From Hoeflea sp. (GTDB lineage: Bacteria > Pseudomonadota > Alphaproteobacteria > Rhizobiales > Rhizobiaceae): a stretch of DNA of 41,212 nt. Location of the stretch: assembly GCA_002707605.1 (NCBI GenBank), contig PANK01000001.1, forward strand, positions 1,472,050 to 1,513,261, given 5' to 3'. The position numbers were made by a program, and so were the translations under genes. The notes below the pieces were generated by a model. It searched no databases. It was given only the letters and a program-made list of their open reading frames with translations, and was not told the origin of the DNA. Numbering within the stretch: position 1 is the stretch's first letter; every line of letters begins with the position of its first letter. Positions 9,452-19,214 of the stretch are shown here, one piece after another.

Positions 9452-11809
9452 CTATCCAGCAGCCGCGAGCGACATCTCTCCACGCATTGACTGTCCCCGC
9501 GACGCCGCCACCACGGAATCCACATCCAGAATGAGAGCAACACGCCCATCACCAAGGATGGTTGCGGCCGCAATGCCCGGCACGCTGGTGTAATTTGCCT
9601 CCAAAGACTTAATGACTACCTGACGCTGGCCCTGAATTGCGTCGACCATGAGCGCACGCTGTCCGCCGCCCTCGCTCTCGACGAGGAGCGCAACACCTTC
9701 GGCCGGGTCCGCATAGTCCGGGCGGAAGCGCAGGATGTGGCCCACATCAACGAGCGGGCAGAAGCTGTCGCGGATCGCGATAAGGCGCTGGTTGGAGCCG
9801 AAGGAATGGATGTCCCCCTTCTCCGGCTGCAGCGTCTCGACGATCGCGGTGAGCGGAACCACCAGTGTCTGGCCTGCAACAGTGACCACCATGCCGTCGA
9901 GGACGGCAAGGGTGAGCGGCAGGCTCATCGTGAAGATCGAGCCCTTGCCCGGCGTCGAGGTGATGTTGATGCGGCCGCCGAGCGACTGGATCGAGCGCTT
10001 CACCACATCCATGCCGACGCCACGGCCTGAAATGTCGGAGAGTTTCTCAGCGGTCGAAAAGCCCGGATGGAAGATCAGGTTGTCGATTTCCTCGTCGGGC
10101 AGGTTCTGTTCCGCCGTGATGAGACCGTTGTCGATCGCCTTCTGTCGAACGCGCTCGCGGTTGATGCCGGCGCCGTCATCGGCAATCTCGATGACGATGC
10201 GGCCTGAACGGTGCTTCGCCGAAAGCCGGAGCACGCCTTCCGCGCTCTTGCCGGCGGCCTGGCGCTTTTCGGGTGTTTCCAGACCGTGGTCGACGGCGTT
10301 GCGGATCATGTGGGTCAGCGGCTCGGCCAGCTTGTCGATGACCGTCTTGTCGACCTCGGTGTTTTCACCCTCGGTGACCAGACGGACACTCTTGCCGGTC
10401 ATGTCCGCGATTTCGCGAACGATACGCGACATGCGCTGGAAGACCGGCTTGACCGGCTGGGCGCGGATCGCCATGACCGAATCCTGGATCTCGCGGGTAA
10501 GCTGTTGCAGCTCCTCAAGGCCCAGATTGATGGCCGATGCGCCGCCGGTTTCGTTCTCGACGACACTCTGGGCCAGCATGGCCTGATTGATCACCAGCTC
10601 GCCGACGAGATTGATGAGACGATCGACGCGATCGAGATCGACGCGGATTGTCTGCGGCGCGGCAGGGACGGCAGCAACGGCTGCGACCTTCTGCTTTTCG
10701 GCGTTCGCGGCGATTGCAGCTGCTGCTGCCGGCAGTTCAGGCGCAGGCTGCTCACCAGGGTTGTCAGCTTTGCCGGATGCGGCGCCAGCCGGAGCTTCTT
10801 CAGCCGCGGCCTCGGCAGCGGGAGCTCCTTCCGGTGACGCAGCAGTTTCGTCTTCGAGAAGGGAAAGATCGAACGGCACGGCTTCCATCGGCGCTTCTTC
10901 CGGCTGTTCGACAGCAGCCGTTTCAGGCATTTCGACGTCCGGCTCGCCGGCAGTTATTTCCAACTGGCAATCCCATTCGACAAATTCGAAGATCGAACGG
11001 ATCTCGTCTTCTGCGGAGTTGGTCGATATCTCGATCAGCCAGGACAGGTAAGCACCTTCCGGATCGAGCTTGTCGATGGCGGGAAGATCGTCGTTTTCGC
11101 AGCGCACCCGCATTTCGCCGAGCTTGGCAAGATCGCGCAGAAGCAGCACGGTTTCGTTGCCGTTGGCATAAAGATCCGAGCGCGGCTTGAACTTGACGGT
11201 AAACTTGTTGCTGTGACCTTCAGAACCGGTCGTCTCGACAGGCTCGGAAGCATCGCCATCCTCGTCAGAGAAATCGTCGAAGGAGAAGGGAACCGGCTGG
11301 AAGCCGCTCTCATCGGTGGGCTCGGGCGCTGGCGCAGGCTCAGGTTCGGGTGCCACAGCGACGGGCTCTGGAGCTGCCGGTGCAGGTGCCTCCGGTGCCG
11401 CTGCAGCCGGAGCTGCGGGCGGTGCCTCACCCTTGGCGAGAGCCTCGAGCTCCTTGGCCAGAACGGCCGTTCGTTCCGCGTCCACCGAGCCGCCTTCGCG
11501 TGCAGCGGCGGTCAGATCTGCAAGCACGTCGGCCGAGCGAAGCATGACCTTCAGGACATCCTGCGTCGGCTCCAGCGTCTGGGATCGAACGCAATCAAGC
11601 GTGGTCTCGAAGACGTGGGCGAACCCGACCAGGTCATCCAGGCCGAAGGCACCCGCCCCGCCCTTGATGGAGTGAACCGCTCGAAAAACGGCGTTAACCG
11701 TCTCGATATCCGTATCACCATCGTTAAGGGCGAGCAGACCTGATTCCAGCTCCGCGAGTTGCTCCTCGCACTCCTGGAAGAAGATCTCCTTGATTTCGTT
11801 CATGTCCAT
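9452..11809 (-). CDS. cheA: Chemotaxis histidine kinase CheA
   Basis: P1 HPt (AVFRAVHSIKGGAGAFGL), HATPase (IRNAVDHGLETPEKR; GRGVGMDVVKRSIQSLGG) and CheW-like C terminus. Start at MDMNEIKEIFFQECEEQL. Confidence 0.97.
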   Translation of the reverse strand: MDMNEIKEIFFQECEEQLAELESGLLALNDGDTDIETVNAVFRAVHSIKGGAGAFGLDDLVGFAHVFETTLDCVRSQTLEPTQDVLKVMLRSADVLADLTAAAREGGSVDAERTAVLAKELEALAKGEAPPAAPAAAAPEAPAPAAPEPVAVAPEPEPAPAPEPTDESGFQPVPFSFDDFSDEDGDASEPVETTGSEGHSNKFTVKFKPRSDLYANGNETVLLLRDLAKLGEMRVRCENDDLPAIDKLDPEGAYLSWLIEISTNSAEDEIRSIFEFVEWDCQLEITAGEPDVEMPETAAVEQPEEAPMEAVPFDLSLLEDETAASPEGAPAAEAAAEEAPAGAASGKADNPGEQPAPELPAAAAAIAANAEKQKVAAVAAVPAAPQTIRVDLDRVDRLINLVGELVINQAMLAQSVVENETGGASAINLGLEELQQLTREIQDSVMAIRAQPVKPVFQRMSRIVREIADMTGKSVRLVTEGENTEVDKTVIDKLAEPLTHMIRNAVDHGLETPEKRQAAGKSAEGVLRLSAKHRSGRIVIEIADDGAGINRERVRQKAIDNGLITAEQNLPDEEIDNLIFHPGFSTAEKLSDISGRGVGMDVVKRSIQSLGGRINITSTPGKGSIFTMSLPLTLAVLDGMVVTVAGQTLVVPLTAIVETLQPEKGDIHSFGSNQRLIAIRDSFCPLVDVGHILRFRPDYADPAEGVALLVESEGGGQRALMVDAIQGQRQVVIKSLEANYTSVPGIAAATILGDGRVALILDVDSVVAASRGQSMRGEMSLAAAG

Positions 11810-11822
11810 AGCAGTTGTCCTG

Positions 11823-12191
11823 TCAGGCGGTAACACGCTCGATCGCGGCAATCAGTTTGGCGGGGTCGAACGGCTTCACGATCCAGCCGGTCGCACCGGC
11901 CTCGCGGGCGCGGTTCTTCTTTTCCGCATCGCTCTCGGTGGTGAGAACGAGGATCGGAATGGCCCGGTAGCGGTCGTTGCGACGCACGCCTTCGATAAAG
12001 CCGAAGCCATCAAGCCGGGGCATGTTGATGTCGGTGACGATCACGTCGGGATCGGATTCCTCAAGAACCTCGAGACCCTCGACACCATCCTCGGCCTGCA
12101 CAGTTTCGAAGCCCGCATTGTTGAGGGTAACGAGCAGCATGTTGCGGATGGTGCGCGAGTCATCAACCGTCAGAACTTTCTTCTTCATCAT
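11823..12191 (-). CDS. cheY1: Chemotaxis response regulator CheY1
   Basis: KVLTVDDSRTIRNMLLVTLNNAGFETVQAEDG; DVIVTDINMPRLDGFGFIEGVR. Confidence 0.95.
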   Translation of the reverse strand: MMKKKVLTVDDSRTIRNMLLVTLNNAGFETVQAEDGVEGLEVLEESDPDVIVTDINMPRLDGFGFIEGVRRNDRYRAIPILVLTTESDAEKKNRAREAGATGWIVKPFDPAKLIAAIERVTA

Positions 12192-12496
12192 ATGATCTCC
12201 ATTGGAACGACAGATTCATCCGTCACGCCGAGAAGCTGAAGCGTTCTCGCAAATGTTTCGGACGACTGGTTGACCGAGAACGCACGGCCTGCACTACGCC
12301 AACTCTCTGCCGCTGAAAGCAGAACCTGTATGCACTGCGCACCGACCCGCGAAACTTCCGACGCGTCGACTGCGATGTTCTTCTCCTGAAGCGTGAGCAC
12401 CTGCTCATGCAACCTGCTTGCGGCCGGCAAATCCAGAACCGCCGGCAGCTTCAGCACGTGCGGTGCCTCATCTGCACTTGTCATTGGCTTCTCCAA
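12188..12496 (-). CDS. cheS: STAS-domain protein CheS (CheX/Orf2-like) of the rhizobial che operon
   Basis: STAS-like fold (LPAVLDLPAASRLHEQVLTLQEKNIAVDASEVSRVGAQCIQVLLSAAESW); ATGA-type overlap with cheY1. Confidence 0.85.
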   Translation of the reverse strand: MEKPMTSADEAPHVLKLPAVLDLPAASRLHEQVLTLQEKNIAVDASEVSRVGAQCIQVLLSAAESWRSAGRAFSVNQSSETFARTLQLLGVTDESVVPMEII

Positions 12497-12509
12497 GTTT
12501 CATGGGCCT

Positions 12510-14027
12510 TCATCCTGCCAGTCTCCGACCGGCAATTTCGATATGTTCGAACGTACGGCACGAGCGGATGCGCGCACCAAGGTCTGCGATGATCATGCCC
12601 AGATCGCCGGCACCTTCCGCGACAGTTTCTGCACGCCTGGATTCGTTGCCGACCCGGTCGCCTGCCACGCCGATCTGCCGCGCAGCACCCTCGATCTCGC
12701 TGGCATGGCCGAGACCGGATGCCCCGACACCGCTCACAGCATCGTTGATGCGCTCGACCTGGGCGACGAGATCGGAAATGACCGAACGCGTGTCGCCCAC
12801 CAGTTCGACGCCGCGGCCGACCTGCGTCTTCGTCCCCGCAACCAGTTCCTTGATTTCGCTCGCAGCCCCCGCCGAGCGCTGCGCGAGAGCGCGGACTTCC
12901 TGCGCCACGACGGCAAAACCGCGTCCTGCATCGCCTGCGCGCGCTGCCTCGATACCGGCATTGAGCGCAAGCAGGTTGGTCTGGAATGCAATCTCGTCGA
13001 TCACGCCGATGATCTTGCCGATTTCCTCTGCGGAGGATTCGACACCTGCCATCGCGTCGATGGCACGGGCAACGACGCGGTCGCTTTGTTCGGCGCTCGC
13101 ACGCGCGACCGCAATGACTTCCTCGGCGCTCTTGGCGCCTTCAGCCGCACGGCGAATATCGCGGGCGATTTCCGAAAGGCGTTCGCCACCCGACACGAGA
13201 TCGCCGGCGGTCTCACCGAGTCCGGCGCGCACGCTTGCCGCCTCCTGCGAAAGTTCGCCGAGCCGTGACGCGGCACCTTCAGCGCCTTCGCCCGTGTCGT
13301 GGAGCATCGAGGTCAGATGATCGATCATCGCGTTGAAGCGATTGGCCAGATCCGAGTGCGGACCGGCTTCATGCGCCTGCACCCGTTCGTCGAGCTGGCC
13401 CTCGGCCAGGGCATCGATGACGCGGCCGAAGCTCTCAGCGACACGCGCATGGGCCTCTTCCAGTTCAACGCGGTGGGCTTCATCGCGTTGGCGAAGCTCC
13501 TCGCCGAGACGGTGCGTGAACTGGACATCGATGTCGAGCAGGACCGCCTTGACAGCGGCGATGACGTTATCGGCGAATTCGGCGCGGTCGCGGCCGTTCG
13601 AGAAAAGGCTGAAGCGTCCCGAGCTCTTGGCCGCCAGCTTGCGGATGACAGCCTCGAGAACCATTGTATGCCCGCCGATCGACCAGCCGGGCTCGAGGCC
13701 GATGCGCTGGCGGACATCGCCGAGGATGACGGAGCGATCCGTATACAGACCGTCGAAACGTCCGTCGGCGAGGATGGACCAATGAGCGACTTCCAGTTCC
13801 TGAAGGCGATCGATCTGGCGCGAGGAGGAGAAGAGGCGCGTGGTCTCGGGCTGAACTTCGAGTTTACGGAAGTATTCGGCAAGCGCGGTGCGTGCTTCCG
13901 CTTCGACCAACGGACGCATGGCGCTCAGACGTGCGCGATCGGATTCATTCATCCCGATCAGGCCAAGGCGCGACTGAAGACCGGCAAAAGCTGCCGGATC
14001 CCGCGCCGTCTGGTTGGCTTGCGTCAC
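12510..14027 (-). CDS. icpA: Cytoplasmic methyl-accepting chemotaxis protein with N-terminal protoglobin-like domain (IcpA/McpE-like)
   Basis: Globin-coupled-sensor-like N terminus (VLGDVRQRIGLEPGWSIGGHTM region) and MCP hairpin (EIAFQTNLLALNAGIEAARAGDAGRGFAVVAQEVRALAQRSAGAASEI); no obvious TM segments. Confidence 0.88.
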   Translation of the reverse strand: MTQANQTARDPAAFAGLQSRLGLIGMNESDRARLSAMRPLVEAEARTALAEYFRKLEVQPETTRLFSSSRQIDRLQELEVAHWSILADGRFDGLYTDRSVILGDVRQRIGLEPGWSIGGHTMVLEAVIRKLAAKSSGRFSLFSNGRDRAEFADNVIAAVKAVLLDIDVQFTHRLGEELRQRDEAHRVELEEAHARVAESFGRVIDALAEGQLDERVQAHEAGPHSDLANRFNAMIDHLTSMLHDTGEGAEGAASRLGELSQEAASVRAGLGETAGDLVSGGERLSEIARDIRRAAEGAKSAEEVIAVARASAEQSDRVVARAIDAMAGVESSAEEIGKIIGVIDEIAFQTNLLALNAGIEAARAGDAGRGFAVVAQEVRALAQRSAGAASEIKELVAGTKTQVGRGVELVGDTRSVISDLVAQVERINDAVSGVGASGLGHASEIEGAARQIGVAGDRVGNESRRAETVAEGAGDLGMIIADLGARIRSCRTFEHIEIAGRRLAG

Positions 14028-14415
14028 GTCGTCCCCCGTTTCTGCTCCGTCCGACTTGGATTCCGGACAGATCCGCTTCCCGAATGCGGAGATGATCCAC
14101 CGTCGGGTGCGCTTCTTTGAACTGTTGCTGTTTACTCAACTAATTCCGGGCCCAACCGGAGTAGGAGGAGCGGCTTCATGCCTGTGCAACCTGTCACCCC
14201 GAAATCGGTCGGTCGCACTCCTTCCTGTTAGGGACAATCATTATGGTTAATTCCTTGCTCGAAGGTTAACACATTGTTGCGGCTTAATGGGATCGCCCTG
14301 CTAACGTTAAGAGCTTGTTAAGATTTGGGAAATGGGCACGCAGGCAAGGCTCGCGCAAGAATAGCCGGCGATATTCGTCAGCGACAAAGGCAATGAAGCC
14401 TTCGGAGTACGAGCA

Positions 14416-14526
14416 ATGACTGTTCTTGGAATTGGTGCCCTGGTGATCGCTGCCGCTACACTTGCGAGTGTCTCGGCTCTTCTTCATTGCGGCGAGAAGC
14501 GGCCGCCGCTTGCGACGACTTTCTGA
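14416..14526 (+). CDS. Candidate 36-aa single-TM small protein
   Basis: MTVLGIGALVIAAATLASVSALLHCGEKRPPLATTF*; GGAG upstream of the ATG; hydrophobic N-terminal helix; strong intrinsic terminator 28 nt downstream. Absent from the ORF track because of its length. Confidence 0.5.
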   Translation: MTVLGIGALVIAAATLASVSALLHCGEKRPPLATTF

Positions 14527-14553
14527 AGACAGATACCTGAGGTCGGACGATCC

Positions 14554-14584
14554 GGCGCTCCTAGCTGATAGGAGCGCCTTTTTT
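14554..14584 (+). terminator. Strong Rho-independent terminator
   Basis: GGCGCTCCTA-gctga-TAGGAGCGCC followed by TTTTTTC: 10-bp perfect stem, 5-nt loop, T tract. Confidence 0.9.
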
Positions 14585-14629
14585 CTTGGCCGGCATCCGG
14601 CTTGGCGACACTTAACCAAGCCGTGAGCT

Positions 14630-14830
14630 TCAGAATGCCGGACCGGGCTTGACGCCGAGCTTTCGAAAGATGACTGCCGCCGGGCAGAAGCCGGTAAAGG
14701 CAGATTGCAGCATGTTCGCACCGATGAACACGGTGAACCACACGAAATAGGGCGACACCCAGACCGTGAGCGCCACCGACAGAAAAATCATCAAGCCCGC
14801 AAATGCGAGAACAAGCCTGTCCAACGTCAT
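14630..14830 (-). CDS. DUF2892 (YgaP-type C-terminal membrane domain) protein
   Basis: MTLDRLVLAFAGLMIFLSVALTVWVSPYFVWFTVFIGANMLQSAFTGFCPAAVIFRKLGVKPG; GGAGGCGATA RBS before the internal Met at 14830. Confidence 0.82.
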   Translation of the reverse strand: MTLDRLVLAFAGLMIFLSVALTVWVSPYFVWFTVFIGANMLQSAFTGFCPAAVIFRKLGVKPGPAF

Positions 14831-14847
14831 TATCGCCTCCAAATATT

Positions 14848-14879
14848 TTAATCCTTATATAGGCATGTATTTATATTAA
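14848..14879. promoter_or_regulatory. AT-rich imperfect inverted repeat upstream of the DUF2892 gene, possible ArsR/BigR-type operator
   Basis: TTAATCCTTATATAGGCATGTATTTATATTAA; outer arms TTAAT/ATTAA plus inner partial symmetry. Confidence 0.4.
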
Positions 14880-15247
14880 AGCGTCTTTGCAAGCTGCCGT
14901 GTTAAGAATTTAACTTGCGATTTGTCTTTATCGCCTTGCAAAACGAAGGCTTCGCTGCACTGCAAAAATATCCGCCCGATTTGCGATGTCTTTACGCGCG
15001 GGTTCCAGATGACACGCGCACTGGTTACATAGATGCTTTATTATTTATGCGTAAGCTTTCTGACATAATGTCGGAATACTTGAATTTCTTACTTCCCGGC
15101 GCCGCGTTAACCATGCTAAGTCCTTGGGACCCGCCCTGAAATGTCGTTCAAGACATCAAAGCGGATGCGTGGTTTCTGCTCCACCCATGGGAGTGGCGTC
15201 TGCGTCGAACAAAAAATGCGGCGAAAGAAATTCAACATCCTGATGAT

Positions 15248-15583
15248 ATGAACAACTTGCAACCATCCAAGATGCGTGAAAGCGCGGATGCGGCCTCGGA
15301 GCTTCTTGCTGCGGCGGCAAATCGCAACCGCCTGATGATTCTGTGTCATCTGGTGAACAGGGAGGTCACCGTCACCGAGCTGATGGAGCTTGTGGGCATG
15401 AGCCAGTCGGCCATGTCGCAACAACTCGCGAAGCTTCGGGCGGCCAACCTCGTTGCTACCAGACGTAACGGCCAACAGATCTACTACAGCCTTGCGTCCG
15501 AAAAGGTCGAGCAGCTGCTGCAGTTGATTTACGGCATGTACTGCATGGAAGAGACACAGGGACTGATGCTCAAGAAAGCCTGA
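15248..15583 (+). CDS. ArsR-family regulator, BigR/SqrR/YgaV-like (two conserved Cys)
   Basis: LLAAAANRNRLMILCHLVNREVTVTELMELVGMSQSAMSQQLAKLRAANLVATRRNGQQIYYSLASEKVEQLLQLIYGMYC; Cys in ILC and in the C-terminal YC motif. Confidence 0.85.
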   Translation: MNNLQPSKMRESADAASELLAAAANRNRLMILCHLVNREVTVTELMELVGMSQSAMSQQLAKLRAANLVATRRNGQQIYYSLASEKVEQLLQLIYGMYCMEETQGLMLKKA

Positions 15584-15616
15584 CCTCGCGATCGCGCGAG
15601 GCCTCCAAAGTGGGAA

Positions 15617-15645
15617 AAAAAAGCCGGGCACAAGCCCGGCTTTTC
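15617..15645. terminator. Bidirectional intrinsic terminator between the arsR-family gene and xylA
   Basis: AAAAAAGCCGGGC-acaa-GCCCGGCTTTTCTTTT; convergent flanking genes. Confidence 0.92.
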
Positions 15646-15667
15646 TTTTGCGCTTTCGCCTTCGAAG

Positions 15668-16978
15668 TCAGACGTAACGATTGACGATGTTTTCGAGATA
15701 CTCCTGACGGCCGGAGCGCGGTTCGGGATTGATGTTTTCCCGCTCCACCTTCTCGGCGATCTGCTCAAGCGTGTATTCACCCTTGAGCATCTTCTGCGCT
15801 TCGGCGCCGTCCCAGTCGGCGTATCGCTCGTCAAGCGGCTTCTGCAGCGCGCCGTCCTCGACCATCTTCGCGGCGGCCTTCAAGCCGCGGGCACAACAAT
15901 CCATGCCGCCGATGTGAGCAATCAGCAGATCTTCCGGATCGATTGACTGGCGGCGCAGCTTGGCATCGAAATTCGTGCCGCCGGTGGTGAACCCGCCGGC
16001 CTTGAGCACTTGGTAATAGGCCAGAGCCATTTCAGGCACGTTATTGGGGAACTGATCGGTATCCCAGCCCGACTGATAGTCGTTCCGGTTCATGTCGATC
16101 GAACCGAAGATGCCGAGCGTGGATGCGAGTGCCAGTTCGTGCTCGAAGGTGTGACCGGCAAGGATCGCATGCCCCTGCTCGATGTTCATCTTCACCTCGT
16201 TCTCAAGTCCGTACTTCTTGAGGAACCCGTAAACGGTCGCGACATCATAGTCGTACTGGTGCTTGGTCGGCTCCTGCGGCTTCGGCTCGACCAGGATCGC
16301 GCCCTTGAAGCCGATCTTGTGCTTGTAGTCGACCACCATGTGAAGCATGCGCGCCATCTGGTCGAACTCGCGGCCCATATCGGTGTTGAGCAGCGTCTCG
16401 TAACCCTCGCGGCCACCCCAGAGCACGTAGTTCTGGCCGCCGAGCTTCATGGTGGCATCCATGCAGGACTTGATCGTGGCTGCCGAGTAGGCAAACACAT
16501 CCGGATCCGGATTGGTCGAGGCACCGCTCATGAAGCGGCGATTCGAGAACAGGTTGGCCGTGCCCCAGAGAAGCTTGATGCCGGTCTCTTCCTGCTTCTG
16601 CGCGAAATAGTCGACGATCTCGTCGAGATTCTTCTTGCTCTCGGCGAAGGTGCTGCCTTCGGGACGTGCGTCGGCGTCGTGGAAGCAGTAGTAGGGCACG
16701 CCGAGAATCTTGAACATCTCGAAGGCGACATCGGCTTTCAGCTTGGCCTTGTCCATTTCCCCGTCATACCAGGGACGATCGAAGGTCCGTCCGCCAAACG
16801 GGTCGCCGCCTTCCCAGGCAAAGGAGTGCCAGTAGGCCACTGCAAAACGGAGGTGATCTTCCATCCGCTTGCCCATGACGACCTCTTCCGGATCGTAGAA
16901 GCGATAGGAGAGCGGGTCGGTTGAATCCGCGCCCTTGAACGGAATTTTCTCGATATTACCGAAAAAGCCGGTTCCCAT
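15668..16978 (-). CDS. xylA: Xylose isomerase
   Basis: [81 protein letters not shown]. Confidence 0.98.
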   Translation of the reverse strand: MGTGFFGNIEKIPFKGADSTDPLSYRFYDPEEVVMGKRMEDHLRFAVAYWHSFAWEGGDPFGGRTFDRPWYDGEMDKAKLKADVAFEMFKILGVPYYCFHDADARPEGSTFAESKKNLDEIVDYFAQKQEETGIKLLWGTANLFSNRRFMSGASTNPDPDVFAYSAATIKSCMDATMKLGGQNYVLWGGREGYETLLNTDMGREFDQMARMLHMVVDYKHKIGFKGAILVEPKPQEPTKHQYDYDVATVYGFLKKYGLENEVKMNIEQGHAILAGHTFEHELALASTLGIFGSIDMNRNDYQSGWDTDQFPNNVPEMALAYYQVLKAGGFTTGGTNFDAKLRRQSIDPEDLLIAHIGGMDCCARGLKAAAKMVEDGALQKPLDERYADWDGAEAQKMLKGEYTLEQIAEKVERENINPEPRSGRQEYLENIVNRYV

Positions 16979-17008
16979 TTGGTTTCCTTCCCTATGGTTG
17001 GTGGTGTG

Positions 17009-17031
17009 GGCGGCCTTCAAGCGAGGCCGCC
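17009..17031 (-). other. Intercistronic hairpin between xylG and xylA
   Basis: GGCGGCCT-tcaagcg-AGGCCGCC perfect 8-bp stem in the 63-nt gap. Confidence 0.6.
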
Positions 17032-17041
17032 TCGTTGTCTT

Positions 17042-17829
<788 letters not shown>

Positions 17830-17830
<1 letters not shown>

Positions 17831-19125
17831 TACTTCGCTCCCGTACGCATGCGGTAGATCGTGTCGATAAGGACGGCAATCACGAGAACCGCGCCGACGA
17901 CAATGTTCTGGAAAGGTGCATCGACGCCGACCATGGCCATGCCTGACTGCAGCGACTGCATGATCAACGCACCGAGAATGGCGCCATAGATCGTGCCGAC
18001 GCCACCGGCGAGCGCGGTGCCGCCGATGACGGCTGCGGCGATGACCCGGAGCTCATCAAGCGTGCCGATATCGTTCGAGTGGAACGACAGGCGTGCCGAG
18101 GCGACCAGTGCCGCCAGTCCGCACAACCCGCCCATGATGGCGAAGATCTTGACAGTCAGCAGCCGGGTGTTGATGCCGGACAGCTCGGCCGCATCCGGGT
18201 TGCCACCGGTTGCGAAGATATAGCGGCCAAGGCGGGTGCGCCGGGCGACGATCGTCATGACAATGGCGACGGCGATCAGCAGCAGAACCGAGATCGGCAG
18301 CCCATAGCCCTGGGTAAATCCGTCCGGCATAACCTCGCCGCGTGCCTCGAACATCTGCTGCAGCCTACGGCGTGGAACGTCGTAATTGTTCAGCACGGCA
18401 ACGAAGCCGAGGATTGCGATGGCGGTGATGCCGGCCATGACCACTTCAGCCCAGACCGGCTTGACCGGAAACTCATGGGCAATTTTGCTGCGGCGGCTGC
18501 GCCAGAACGAGTAGAAGGCGAAAAGCACGGCGATGATGCCGATGATCCAGCTCCAGGTTTCGCCAAGCGTGCCGTTGATACCGCCGAACTGCATGAAATT
18601 GCGGTCGAGCGGGCCGATCGTCTGACCGTTTGTCAGATACCAGGCGACGTTGCGCCATACGAGAAGTCCGCCGAGCGTGACGATAAAGGCCGGCACACCG
18701 AGATACCCGATGATATAGCCCTGGAACGCGCCGATCACGACGCCAGTCGCAATACCGACAACGATGGCAATCGGAGCGGTTGCCGGATGGTTCAGCCCAA
18801 GGCCGAAAACTTCAGGCGTGATGAACGTCTGGGTCATCGCCATCACCGCCGAGCAGGTGGCCAGCAGCGAACCGACAGACAGGTCGATATTGCGGGTGAC
18901 GATCACGAACACCATGCCGGTTGCCATGATGGCAACGCTGACGGTCTGGATGGTCAGGTTGAAGATATTTCGCGAGGTCAGAAACCTGCCGTCGGTCACG
19001 AGATGAAAACCAATGCACAGGATGATGAACGCGCCGATCATGCCGAGAAGGCGCGTATCGAGTTCGAGCTGTGCGAAGAGGTTTTTCTTTTGCGCCGGGC
19101 GGGCTGGCTTGTCAGCGTCAGTCAT
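17830..19125 (-). CDS. xylH: Xylose ABC transporter permease
   Basis: Many TM segments; [75 protein letters not shown]. Confidence 0.9.
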
Positions 19126-19165
19126 CGGAAAAGTCCGTCATTGCGTCGGGAAAAGCGCCCATAAA

Positions 19166-19193
19166 CACCGCGCCGCAAAATCGCGGCGCGGTG
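19166..19193 (-). other. Intercistronic hairpin between xylF and xylH
   Basis: CACCGCGCCGC-aaaatc-GCGGCGCGGTG, perfect 11-bp stem. Confidence 0.7.
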
Positions 19194-19214
19194 AAGGTTT
19201 GATCTAAAACAGTC

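Noticed and set aside
12418-13320. 300-aa plus-strand ORF antisense to the MCP
   Set aside because: Ser/Ala/Arg-rich shadow frame of the conserved MCP signalling domain.
14915-15139. 74-aa ORF with TTG start in the AT-richer gap
   Set aside because: No recognisable RBS or domain; more likely chance given local composition.
18079-19164. 361-aa plus-strand ORF antisense to xylH
   Set aside because: Composition (rich in D, H, R, Q) is typical of an antisense translation of a membrane protein gene; xylH is unambiguous.
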